A stretch of 26,995 bases of DNA from Cellvibrio sp. (GCA_016712405.1 JADJRD010000015.1:1-26995), one strand, 5' to 3'; positions 15,713 to 23,387 are shown, counted from the first letter of the stretch. Numbers and translations: made by a program. The notes: generated by a model from the letters alone, not told the origin.

Positions 15713-16099
15713 TTACATTGGCGAACAAAGTTCAACAATAACACCGTCAGTATCGCGCACATAAGCAACTGTTTGCCCCCAAGGTTTTTCACAAGGCTCT
15801 GAAATTGAAGTTGCACCCGCAGATATTGCCTTTGAATAAGCCGCTAATACATTTTCAGTAACGAATGCCAGTTCAATACCTAACGGTAAAGCACCGCTAT
15901 TAGTTTTTTGATACCCCTTAACAATATTCATTTCACCCATTGCATGAGATGCAAATGCTAAAACTGTTTCGCCTGTGCTTAACTCACCATATTGTTCTGA
16001 TTCATGGAGAAACCGAGTTTCAAAACCAAACGCTTTTTTGTAAAAATTAAGCGTACTTGTAACTGACGAGACATAAACGATTGTATAGCCGAATTTCAT
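15713..16099 (-). CDS. VOC-family (glyoxalase-like) protein, copy D1
   Basis: A 128-aa protein of the vicinal oxygen chelate superfamily, which includes glyoxalases, dioxygenases and antibiotic-binding resistance proteins. It shows the paired beta-alpha-beta modules: YTIVYVSSVTSTLNFYKKAF at the start, then LPLGIELAFVTENVLAAYSK and PWGQTVAYVRDTDGVIVELC at the end. The Glu of VELC is a usual metal ligand. The substrate cannot be assigned. The ATG at 16099 lies two bases after the stop of the upstream gene, with AAAGGAAAT as ribosome binding site, so the two genes form a two-gene cassette. The frame is intact, unlike copies D2 and D3. Confidence 0.85.
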   Translation of the reverse strand: MKFGYTIVYVSSVTSTLNFYKKAFGFETRFLHESEQYGELSTGETVLAFASHAMGEMNIVKGYQKTNSGALPLGIELAFVTENVLAAYSKAISAGATSISEPCEKPWGQTVAYVRDTDGVIVELCSPM

Positions 16100-16101
16100 T
16101 T

Positions 16102-16395
16102 TTAATTTCCTTTGTTTAGATAATTTTTACGTTCTTGTGTGTATTCCCACCAAGGCAATGGCTTCTCACCATTCATAAAGCGTGTGATAGAAATGAATAC
16201 ATCAATAACACACGGATCGTGACTTTCACCTGTTGCGAAACAAAGCGAATAATACATTTCATATGGGCATTTACCAACTAATTGTTCTGGTTTATGTATG
16301 CCGAGTAAATTTAAATCTTTTGCACCAGCCTTACCAATATTAGGTAGATCGGTTAACTTTTTTAAATTTTCACGTGTGACTTTGTCTGGGTTCAT
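16102..16395 (-). CDS. Helix-hairpin-helix Cdd1-type protein, copy D1
   Basis: A 97-aa protein resembling the Pathogenicity locus/Cdd1 family (Pfam PF11731, from memory). A helix-hairpin-helix lies at residues 17-33 (LPNIGKAGAKDLNLLGI), a motif that usually binds the DNA backbone. Conserved family features follow: PYEMYYSLC (44-52), HDPCVIDVF (59-67) and the PWWEYT ending (81-86). The cellular role of the family is not established. The ATG at 16395 lies three bases after the R' core of attC a28. It is transcribed first in its cassette, directly before the VOC gene. The frame is intact. Confidence 0.82.
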   Translation of the reverse strand: MNPDKVTRENLKKLTDLPNIGKAGAKDLNLLGIHKPEQLVGKCPYEMYYSLCFATGESHDPCVIDVFISITRFMNGEKPLPWWEYTQERKNYLNKGN

Positions 16396-16398
16396 AGA

Positions 16399-16530
16399 AG
16401 CTAACGCCGAGTTCAGCGGCAGTTTTAAGGCGTGGTTTTGTGGAATACTTTTGCGCAGCAAAACCACAAAACTGCGACTTAAAAACTGTCCAGCGCACGA
16501 AGTGCGCGATGCTGGAACGACTTGTTATGT
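16399..16530 (-). other. attC site a28 (class IV)
   Basis: Bounded by agctaac (16399-16405) and gttatgt (16524-16530). It begins the second C+D unit. Confidence 0.86.
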
Positions 16531-16887
16531 GAAAATTACTTTGCGAAAAATATGAGCATTGCGCGATAAAGCTTTTCTAGCAAAGCACCAACTCAAGCTT
16601 CCGAAGCAAGCCGAACCCAAAAAAAACAATAATTCGATATTACGCAAAACCAAACCTAAACGAAAGCAGCACAAGGAAGAAAACAAAAACAACATTACAA
16701 ATAATATTGCTACCGTTAAAACTGCTTGCGATGCCCTGCACTACCGAAGGAACCAGAAATATTCCAGAACGATAAACTCCGTGGCACATTGTTTCCGAGC
16801 CAGAAAAACCAAAGCTTCGCCCTTTCAAGATTTATGCTTTTGCTTTTTCGTACTTTCCGAAGCGTTTTAGCTTTTATTCTTGTACCC
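16531..16887 (-). repeat. C-family cassette body, copy C2
   Basis: Nearly identical to C3 apart from single-base indels in A and T runs. The small ORF is listed separately. Confidence 0.75.
16640..16789 (-). CDS. Candidate small membrane protein of the C cassette, copy C2 (49 aa)
   Basis: I do not recognise this protein. ATG at 16789, preceded by GGAAAC; it encodes MCHGVYRSGIFLVPSVVQGI and ends in a transmembrane-like tail (CNVVFVFFLVLLSFRFGFA). An in-frame TTG further upstream would lengthen it to 62 aa. The frame is intact in C3 and its first 17 codons are kept in C1, with a different tail. Being in cassette orientation and ending within the cassette supports a gene; the ribosome binding site is weak. 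Confidence 0.4.
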   Translation of the reverse strand: MCHGVYRSGIFLVPSVVQGIASSFNGSNIICNVVFVFFLVLLSFRFGFA

Positions 16888-17016
16888 ACATAACGCCGAG
16901 CTAAGCGGCAGTTTTTAGTTGCGGTTTTGTGGAATACTTTGCGCAGCAAAACCACAAAACCGCGACTTAAAAATCGTCCAGTGCCGAAGGCAGATGCTTG
17001 GAGCGACTTGTTAGCT
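16888..17016 (-). other. attC site a29 (class IV)
   Basis: Bounded by acataac (16888-16894) and gttagct (17010-17016). It is slightly shortened by missing bases in the T run and the right arm. Confidence 0.84.
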
Positions 17017-17020
17017 TTGG

Positions 17021-17409
17021 TTACATTGGCGAACAAAGTTCAACAATAACACCGTCAATGTCGCGCACATAAGCAACTGTTTGCCCCCCAAGGTTTTTCA
17101 CAAGGCTCTGAAATTGAAGTTGCACCCGCAGATATTGCCTTTGAATAAGCCGCTAATACATTTTCAGTAACGAATGCCAGTTCAATACCCAACGGTAAAG
17201 CACCGCTATTAGTTTTTTGATACCCCTTAACAATATTCATTTCACCCATTGCATGAGATGCAAATGCTAAAACCGTTTCGCCTGTGCTTAACTCACCATA
17301 TTGTTCTGATTCATGGAGAAATCGAGTTTCAAAACCAAAAGCTTTTTTGTAAAAACTAAGCGTGCTTGTAACTGACGAGACATAAAACGATGGTATAGCC
17401 GAATTTCAT
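17021..17409 (-). pseudogene. VOC-family protein, copy D2 (frameshifted)
   Basis: Duplicate of the gene at 15713. An extra base in the gcccccc run near 17088 shifts the C-terminal part (PWGANSC instead of PWGQTVAY), and a second small indel lies near the start (cataaaacgatgg). Between these the sequence matches D1 almost perfectly. It is either a decayed duplicate or a consensus error. Confidence 0.75.
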
Positions 17410-17410
17410 T

Positions 17411-17707
17411 TTAATTTCCTTTGTTTAGATAGCTTTTTACGTTCTTGTGTGTATTCCCACCAAGGCAATGGCTTCTCACCATTCATAAAGCGTGTGATAG
17501 AAATGAATACATCAATAACACACGGATCGTGACTTTCACCTGTAGCGAAACAAAGCGAATAATACATTTCATAAGGGCACTTACCAACTAATTGTTCTTG
17601 GTTGATCGTATACCAAGTAAATTTAAATCTTTTGCGCCAGCCTTACCAATATTCGGTAGGTCGGTTAACTTTTTTAAATTTTCACGTGTGACTTTGTCTG
17701 GGTTCAT
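17411..17707 (-). pseudogene. Cdd1-type protein, copy D2 (altered middle)
   Basis: Duplicate of the gene at 16102. The stretch around 17596-17620 (ttgttcttggttgatcgtat) differs from D1 by insertions totalling a few bases, which disturb the segment after the helix-hairpin-helix. The rest matches closely. Confidence 0.7.
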
Positions 17708-17710
17708 AGA

Positions 17711-17842
17711 AGCTAACGCCGAGTTCAGCGGCAGTTTTTAAGGCGTGGTTTTGTGGAATACTTTTGCGCAGCAAAACCACAAAACTGCGACTTAAAACTG
17801 TCCAGCGCACGAAGTGCGCGATGCTGGAACGACTTGTTATGT
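17711..17842 (-). other. attC site a30 (class IV)
   Basis: Bounded by agctaac (17711-17717) and gttatgt (17836-17842). It begins the third C+D unit. Confidence 0.85.
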
Positions 17843-18194
17843 GAAAATTACTTTGCGAAAATATGAGCATTGCGCGATAAAGCTTTTCTAGCAAAGCACC
17901 AACTCAAGCTTTCGAAGCAAGCCGAACCTAAAAACAATAATTCGATATTACGCAAAACCAAACCTAAACGAAAGCAGCACAAGGAAGAAAACAAAAACAA
18001 CATTACAAATAATATTGCTACCGTTAAAACTGCTTGCGATGCCCTGCACTACCGAAGGAACCAGAAATATTCCAGAACGATAAACTCCGTGGCACATTGT
18101 TTCCGAGCCAGAAAACCAAAAGCTTCGCCCTTTTCAAGATTTATGCTTTTGCTTTTCGTACTTTCCAAGCGTTTTAGCTTTTATTTTTGTACCC
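17843..18194 (-). repeat. C-family cassette body, copy C3
   Basis: Third copy of the C body, differing from C2 mainly by deletions in homopolymer runs. Confidence 0.75.
17948..18097 (-). CDS. Candidate small membrane protein of the C cassette, copy C3 (49 aa)
   Basis: Reads the same as the C2 copy from the ATG at 18097 to the TAA at 17948. Indels elsewhere in this copy fall outside the frame, which mildly supports its being coding if they are real mutations rather than read errors. Confidence 0.38.
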   Translation of the reverse strand: MCHGVYRSGIFLVPSVVQGIASSFNGSNIICNVVFVFFLVLLSFRFGFA

Positions 18195-18321
18195 ACATAA
18201 CGCTGAGCTAAGGGCCAGTTTTAAGTTGCGGTTTTGTGGAATACTTTTGCGCAGCAAAACCACAAACCGCGACTTAAAACTTCCAGTGCCGAAGGCACGA
18301 TGCTTGAGCGACTTGTTAGCT
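18195..18321 (-). other. attC site a31 (class IV, eroded)
   Basis: Bounded by acataac (18195-18201) and gttagct (18315-18321). Several deletions in the stem (gcgacttaaaacttcc) and an altered left arm (cgctgagctaagggccag). Confidence 0.78.
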
Positions 18322-18325
18322 TTGG

Positions 18326-18698
18326 TTACATTGGCGAACAAAGTTCAACAATAACACCGTCAATGTCGCGCCCATAAGCAACTGTTTGCCCTGTTTTTCA
18401 CAAGGCTCTGAAATTGAAGTTGCACCCGCAGATATTGCCTTTGAATAAGCCGCTAATACATTTTCAGTAACGAATGCCAGTTCAATACCCAACGGTAAAG
18501 CACCGCTATTAGTTTTTGATACCCCTTAACAATATTCATTTCACCCATTGCATGAGATGAAAGTGCTAAAACCGTTTCGCCTGTGCTTAACTGCACCATA
18601 TTGTCCCGATTCATGGAGAAATCGAGTTCCAAAACCAAAGTCTGGTAAAACTACGTGCTTGCAACGACGGACACAAACGATGGTATAGCCGAATTCAT
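18326..18698 (-). pseudogene. VOC-family protein, copy D3 (heavily disrupted)
   Basis: Third copy of the gene at 15713, with many indels and substitutions, for example around 18388-18400 (missing the ccaagg part), 18516 and 18640-18670. The central segment still reads GYQK and LNWHSLLKMY in pieces. Confidence 0.7.
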
Positions 18699-18700
18699 TT

Positions 18701-18988
18701 TTATTTTCCTTTGTTTAGATAGCTTTATGTTCTTGTGCGTATTCCCACCAAGGCAATGGCTTCTCACCATTCATAAGCGTGTGATAGAAATGAATACATC
18801 AATAACACGGATCGTGACTTTCACCTGTAGCGAAACAAAGCGAATAATACATTTCATAGGGCACTTACCAACTAATTGTTCTGGTTGAGTCTATACCAAG
18901 TAAATTTAAATCTTTGCGCCAGCCCCACCAACATCGTAGGTCGGTTGAACATCTGGGAATTTTCACGTGTGACTTTGTCTGGGTTCAT
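18701..18988 (-). pseudogene. Cdd1-type protein, copy D3 (heavily disrupted)
   Basis: Third copy of the gene at 16102. Start region (MNPDKVTREN) and end are recognisable, but the helix-hairpin-helix segment is broken by several indels around 18885-18955. Confidence 0.68.
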
Positions 18989-18991
18989 AGA

Positions 18992-19125
18992 AGCTAAGCC
19001 GACTTGACCGGCGGCAGTTTTTAAGTTGGGTTTTGTGGGACACTTTTGCGCAGCAAACCACAAAACTAGACTTAAAAACTGTCCAAGGAAGCGTAGCGAC
19101 TTGATGCTTCAGCGACTTGTTGATA
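18992..19125 (-). other. attC site a32 (degenerate class IV)
   Basis: The expected agctaac and gttagct cores read agctaag and gttgata here. The stem (taagttgggttttgtggg against ccacaaaactagacttaaa) is still recognisable. Confidence 0.65.
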
Positions 19126-19349
19126 CGTGACGTTTACTTTGGATGCACGCCAAGCACTGTACAAAGAAACAATTGTAGCTAACCGTTCTGATTGAGCCTC
19201 ATTTGAAAGGAGCACGCTTTAGTTTACGATATAACTTACATACATATAACCAGAGCGAAAAAAAATATTTCCCCACTCAAGAAAGCAATCCTACCCATGA
19301 GCTGTAAGGTCACCCAGCTAAAATTCTTTCTGTTGCCCTTCATAGCCAC

Positions 19350-19526
19350 CTATAAAAGCAAGTTGTGATACTGGTTATGGAATTCCTCGCACGCGCGTTG
19401 CCACCTCTTCTCTTTTCTGCCGAACTTGGTTTTCTTTATATATAAATGTTTCATGTATTCGTGCGTGAAGCTTAAGGGTGTTACAGCATGCTCTTCGATT
19501 AACTTCCTAATTTGTATTTGATTCAT
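19350..19526 (-). CDS. Small charged protein, unknown function (58 aa)
   Basis: ATG at 19526, ten bases after the attC a33 core. It is rich in Lys, Arg and His (MNQIQIRKLIEEHAVTPLSF, then KKTKFGRKEKRWQRACEEF) with no membrane segment. It is in cassette orientation and is the first ORF of its cassette. Downstream at 19242-19349 a 35-codon frame (MKGNRKNFSWVTLQLMGRI) with a hydrophobic tail follows. Neither is recognised. The remaining 19126-19240 holds nothing I can identify. Confidence 0.4.
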   Translation of the reverse strand: MNQIQIRKLIEEHAVTPLSFTHEYMKHLYIKKTKFGRKEKRWQRACEEFHNQYHNLLL

Positions 19527-19529
19527 AGT

Positions 19530-19652
19530 GCATAACGCCAAGCTCAGCCGCAGTTTGTAAGTTGGTTTTGTGGTAATATTTTGCGCAGCAAAACCACAAA
19601 AAAGCGACTTTAAAACTGTCGAGCACCCGAAGTGTGCGATGCTCCACGCGCC
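19530..19652 (-). other. attC site a33 (right core missing)
   Basis: gcataac (19530-19536) and a class IV stem with deletions are present, but the usual acgacttgttat ending is replaced by cacgcgccttctggcc, so no R'' core can be named. The end coordinate is approximate. Confidence 0.55.
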
Positions 19653-20573
19653 TTCTGGCCAGGAGTTTGCGCGCGCACAGCCTCAACTAACGCGGCCTTG
19701 GTTCGTGTTGCCGCTTCCTGACTTGGTTTTCAGCAACAACCTTGCGCCGCGAAAACTCAATGCCCCCAGACCTCAACAGAAAATTCGGATAGTAAAGTTC
19801 AGGTCGCTACAGATTAGGATACTCTCCGGAGATGTGCGCATTTTCGCCAAGAATAAATGCGCCGTGTCAACCAAGCAAGGGCTCGATTTATCAATGGTCA
19901 TTTTGACGTCTTTTCGGCCTCCCTTAGGTTTCAATACGAAGGATGCGTTCGATTTAGCGACACCTTCAAATCTTCGTGGATCCAAGTCCATCAATCGCCC
20001 CGTTCCAGTTGCCGGTAACGCACTCGGGGAAATCACACGAAATAGCTTTTCGGCTGAACATCGGTTGTTGTTTTGTACTGACCTTTCCACATTACTTTTT
20101 TCCTTTCTTAGTAATGGCTGATGTGCCCCGGCATTTCGTTTCGTTGTTGATAAGTTCAAAGTCTGATTTTCGATATTTCAAGATTCCCAAACCGAAAAGC
20201 GTAGCCCCATTTGCTTTTGTCCTTAATGAAGAAAAGCTGTTCAAGCAAGGGGCGAATTGAGCATCTGGCAGCTTTGAGAAAGCGAGTATCTCGTCTGTAC
20301 GGGACGAAACCTGGAAACATTTCAAATGGATAACTGGTGGAGCCAATCCACTTCGCCAATTGCAGGGGAACCTTTGGCAAAGTGTTGTCCCCCCGGAGGA
20401 GAAGAAGAAGACGCAGTTCTTCAGGTCAGGTATCGAATAATCCAGTCACCAACGGACATCGGATTTCACGGCCGAGCCTTCCGCAAGCTGGACAAAGCCG
20501 GACAGAACCCGCCAGTAACACGACGGCCCATGCTCTTACGTTGCAACATGATCCAGTAGCGCATGTGGAAGAC
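19653..20573 (-). pseudogene. Fragmented cassette content, unrecognised
   Basis: This stretch looks more GC-rich than its neighbours and has no intact frame in cassette orientation. Protein-like pieces on the minus strand include ANGATLFGLGILKYRKSDFE (about 20130-20230) and VAKSNASFVLKPKGGRKDVK (about 19850-19960), in different frames. They may be one broken gene. A 183-codon plus-strand frame over 19570-20121 starts inside the attC and is probably fortuitous. Confidence 0.25.
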
Positions 20574-20705
20574 TCCTAACGCCTAGTTCAGCGGCAGTTT
20601 TTAAGTTGTGGTTTGATGGTAACACTTTTGCGCAGCAACCAACCATAAATCCGCGACTTCTAATGTCCAGCACCGAAGGTGCGATGACGGAACGACTTGT
20701 TATGC
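20574..20705 (-). other. attC site a34 (class IV)
   Basis: Bounded by tcctaac (20574-20580) and gttatgc (20699-20705), with a cagcaccgaaggtgc hairpin. The stem carries several mismatches. Confidence 0.8.
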
Positions 20706-21115
20706 TTTTTTATTTGGCTCTATCCCATGTTCAAATTCGTTGTCGTATGCCTTTCCATTTCGAATTTTAGAGACATTTTGGCCTGAACTACCACTTAGCT
20801 CTTGCTCTGAGCCAGAATCAGGGAACAACCTCAAGCACCAAATTCAGTCTTTGACCACGGATTCATTGAGCCGAAGTGTGGTATTACAAAACTTACCTTT
20901 GACCTGAAATAAAACACTTACTTGCTCACTAGCGGCAACGTAACCGGCTCCGAACCTTTTGTTGCGAGTCATTGCGCTCAACATTCTGCACCTCGCTCGG
21001 CCTCAAGCACCTGAAAATGTTTTATCAATGGACGCTACCAAACTGGTGGTTCTCATTTCCTTTGGCATAGAATCCATAGGTTGTAATTTATTTGGAACTC
21101 CCTGAAAACTTTCAT
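20700..21115 (-). pseudogene. Fragmented cassette gene, unrecognised
   Basis: An ATG at 21115 is preceded by GAAGGGAAATACA, a good ribosome binding site, and begins MKVFREFQINYN. The frame breaks within 20 codons. At the other end a clean polar tail (QELSGSSGQNVSKIRNGK, ending NKKA) stops at a TAA in the R'' core of attC a34. Between them lie further pieces such as VKGKFCNTTLRLNESVV. A gene of about 138 codons with several frameshifts is the simplest reading. Confidence 0.35.
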
Positions 21116-21279
21116 TGTATTTCCCTTCTCATAGGATGGATGTGGCGAAAAAAAACATTAGACATAATAGAGAACAACGATAATTTACTTTCCTGCACTG
21201 CTAAACCCCGGAAGCATTGTTGACGGAAGAAATAATATCTTTCGCTTATGTCTAGTGTCAGTAGTGAACTAATTGGCCA

Positions 21280-21412
21280 GCACAACGTTTTTAAAGGTAA
21301 CCGGCAGTTTTTGTTGAGCTTATGTGTTACACACAATCCAGGCAGCAGCGGAAGCGCAACAGAAAAACTGTCCAGTGAGCGAAGCGGAACGATGGTTGAC
21401 CACTTGTTAAAA
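21280..21412 (-). other. attC site a35 (attI-proximal, degenerate)
   Basis: Ends with gttaaaa (21406-21412). The left core is eroded (gcacaac, 21280-21286). The centre ggtaaccggcagtttttgttg and the arm ctgtccagtgagcgaagcgg match other sites. It belongs to the first cassette of the array. Confidence 0.68.
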
Positions 21413-21438
21413 GACTGTTGCACAAAATCGAAACCGCT

Positions 21439-21783
21439 TTAAAAGGAAAAAAGGTTCCTACAATTTGAAAGTGCCAGCGTTACTACACCTAGAGAAAAAC
21501 GCCTGAATAATTTTCCGAAAGCATCGCCGCCGATAAATACTACTAACTGGAATAATAAAATTGAGTACCGCTATGGAAAGGCCATAAAAATAATATGCCT
21601 TTACCTATGGGTTCTATGGCTGGATGAATCCAGCTAAGGAAAGCGCTCGCAGTTTGTAGTAGCCAAGAAAAGTAAATAGAAAATATTAACGGAAAAATCA
21701 GCTGAACTGACATTCCGACCAATTTCTCAATGGCACTTTCTTAATATTTGATTTTTTTGTTCTTCGTCCATATGAGTTCTCAT
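21439..21783 (-). pseudogene. First-cassette membrane protein (frameshifted)
   Basis: ATG at 21783, immediately after the attI/R' core GTTAAAT. It starts MRTHMDEEQKNQILRK, then a one-base shift leads to AIEKLVGMSVQLIFPLIFSI, a membrane segment, and LLQTASAFLSWIHPAIEPIG. After one or two more shifts it reads VVFIGGDAFGKLFRRFSLGV and ends SNCRNLFSF with a TAA. About 115 aa with three membrane segments; family not recognised. As the cassette next to attI it would be the best expressed and the last acquired. Confidence 0.5.
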
Positions 21784-21811
21784 ATTTAACAGTTTATTCA
21801 AAAGTTGAAAC
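21784..21811. other. Probable attI core
   Basis: atttaac (21784-21790, GTTAAAT reversed) is the last core before the integrase gene, with the first cassette's ATG directly beside it. An inversely oriented GTTGAAAC at 21804-21811 resembles the L box of a simple site. There is no attC-like fold here, as expected for attI. The outer limit of attI is not defined. Confidence 0.5.
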
Positions 21812-22013
21812 TTTATATTTACGGCATTTGATCGAAGACGTTTTAAAAACCTCAATGTCATCAAAAGGTTAAGGTGTCTGACAAAAGAAAGGTGTAGATA
21901 TACCGTTTAATAGTTTCGTAAATATACAGTTTGTAAAAAATCTTTGCCATCTTAGAAATCTGGCGCTATAGTTCGCGCCAGATAGGAAATCTACTCGCAA
22001 CCGGAGGTGCTTC
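21812..22013. promoter_or_regulatory. attI-intI intergenic region
   Basis: No ORF. It should contain the intI promoter and perhaps the cassette promoter. A weak intI candidate is ctgaca followed 15 bases later by tatacc (about 21879-21905). I see no convincing consensus promoter toward the cassettes. ACAG occurs near 21925 but without a partner half for a LexA box. Confidence 0.35.
21958..21983. promoter_or_regulatory. Palindrome upstream of intI
   Basis: Perfect 9-base inverted repeat ATCTGGCGC/GCGCCAGAT with an 8-base spacer (tatagttc), 30 bases before the intI start codon. It could be an operator or a 5' leader hairpin. Confidence 0.6.
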
Positions 22014-23003
22014 ATGGAAGATGTCAAAGTTCCATTCCCGCTAAACCCCTCAAATTTATTGATCAGTTCGAGCGCTTATACGTCTAGATGGCAAAAGTTA
22101 CGCGACCGAGAATACCTATGTCTATTGGGTTAAGCAATATATTACCTTCAATAATAAAACACATCCATCCCAATTAGCGGGTGCTGAAGTTACTGATTTT
22201 TTAACTCATCTTGCCTTGAAAATGAATACTTCACCCAACACGCAAAAAACGGCATTAAATGCATTGATGTTTCTCTACAACCGATTTTTAAAGCAGCCTA
22301 TTGATAAATTTGGATTTTCATTACGCTAAAAACCTGGTGCGTACTCCTACGGTATTTACCCATCTCGAAGCGGTAGATGTTATCAATAATTTGAAATGCC
22401 TTATCAACTAATGGCAAAGTTAATGTATGGCAGTGGTTTAAGAATTTCAGAAGCCTTACGTTTACGTGTTAAAGATATTGATTTCGGTATGGGTTATATT
22501 ATTGTTCGAGACGGTAAAGGTGCGAAGGACAGAACTACGCTCCTGCCAAAATCGACAATTACTGATTTAAAAAATCAAATTATTTGGTTGCAAAATTATT
22601 GGCTTTTGATATCCATCGCGGCGTTGGTCCATTATACATGCCGCACTTATTGGAAAAGAAATATCCCGATGCGGGACGTTCATTGGCCTGGCAATTTGTT
22701 TTCCCCCTCGAAAACATCAGTCAGGATCCGCGTGTAAACGTGACGCGTCGGCACCATCTTTTACAGCACGACACTGCAAATGCATGTGAAGAAAGCGATC
22801 AAAGCAGCGCGCATCAATAAATTAGCCAGTTGCCACACCTTCCGTCATTCCTTCGCCACGCGTTTATTGCAGTCCAAACACGACTTGAAACAAATCAAAC
22901 CTTAATGGGGCACAGTGATATTCGAACAACGGAAATCTACCTGCATGTATTGGATGAGTTGGGGGATAAGGTCAAAGTCCCCTGGATGAGCTTTGAGGAT
23001 TGA
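22014..23003 (+). CDS. intI: Integron integrase IntI (about seven frameshifts)
   Basis: Site-specific tyrosine recombinase that inserts and excises cassettes at attI and attC. ATG at 22014 follows CGGAGGTGC, a good ribosome binding site. Read across frames, the N-terminal core-binding domain is seen (SYATENTYVYWVKQYI, ALMFLYNRFL). The catalytic domain has the first Arg in YGSGLRISEALRLRVKD, the H-x-x-R box in CHTFRHSFATRLL, the second His in LMGHSDIRTTEIYLHV and the nucleophilic Tyr in the same segment. The extra helix patch special to IntI proteins is present (LLEKKYPDAGRSLAWQFVFP) with RRHHL after it. Single-base indels lie near 22042, 22078, 22310-22325, 22395, 22595, 22740-22760 and 22900. 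All catalytic residues survive, so the gene may well be intact in reality. About 330 aa expected, the normal IntI length. Confidence 0.85.
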
Positions 23004-23030
23004 TATTTGCAATAAGGGTGCATTCTTTGC

Positions 23031-23059
23031 TTGGCGTTACTGGTTAAATAAGGCACAAT
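23031..23059 (+). promoter_or_regulatory. Possible infA promoter
   Basis: ttggcg (23031-23036), a 17-base spacer and cacaat (23054-23059): four of six consensus bases in each box, about 60 bases before infA. Confidence 0.35.
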
Positions 23060-23116
23060 CGACGCCGCTTTTTAACCCCTGTGACGACAGGTCAAACAAC
23101 CAGAGGGTAGTGCCGC

Positions 23117-23334
23117 ATGGCGAAAGATGATTGCATAGAATTTGACGGTGAAGTGGTCGATACTCTTCCCAATACGACTTTCCGCGTAAAGTTGGAAAAT
23201 GGCCACGTCGTAATGGCGCACATATCAGGCAAGATGCGTAAAAACTACATCCGCATCCTGACCGGGGACAAAGTAAAAGTTGAAATGACCCCCTACGACT
23301 GACCAAAGGTCGAATCACCTACCGGGCAAGATGA
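23117..23334 (+). CDS. infA: Translation initiation factor IF-1 (one-base frameshift near the end)
   Basis: IF-1 binds the ribosomal A site during initiation and is normally essential. It is an OB-fold S1-type protein (MAKDDCIEFDGEVVDTLPNT, ENGHVVMAHISGKMRKNYIR). The open frame stops after EMTPYD at 23302. Adding one T in GACTGACC (about 23300) restores LTKGRITYRAR and a TGA at 23332-23334, giving the usual 71-72 residues. Because losing this end would be very harmful, I read the frameshift as a consensus error. A terminator follows directly, so infA is transcribed alone. Confidence 0.93.
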
Positions 23335-23341
23335 TCCCCCA

Positions 23342-23367
23342 AAAACCCTGTCGAATGACAGGGTTTT
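23342..23367 (+). terminator. infA rho-independent terminator
   Basis: aaaaccctgtc, loop gaat, gacagggtttt, with the T-run continuing to 23369: a strong stem directly after the restored stop codon. Confidence 0.88.
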
Positions 23368-23387
23368 TTGTTTAAAAACAACCTTCT

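Noticed and set aside
19570..20121. 183-codon plus-strand ORF
   Set aside because: It starts within attC a33, runs against cassette orientation, and has no recognisable domain or ribosome binding site.
21905..21945. LexA-type SOS box upstream of intI
   Set aside because: ACAG is present, but the base pattern 8 bases upstream is tttc rather than CTGT.
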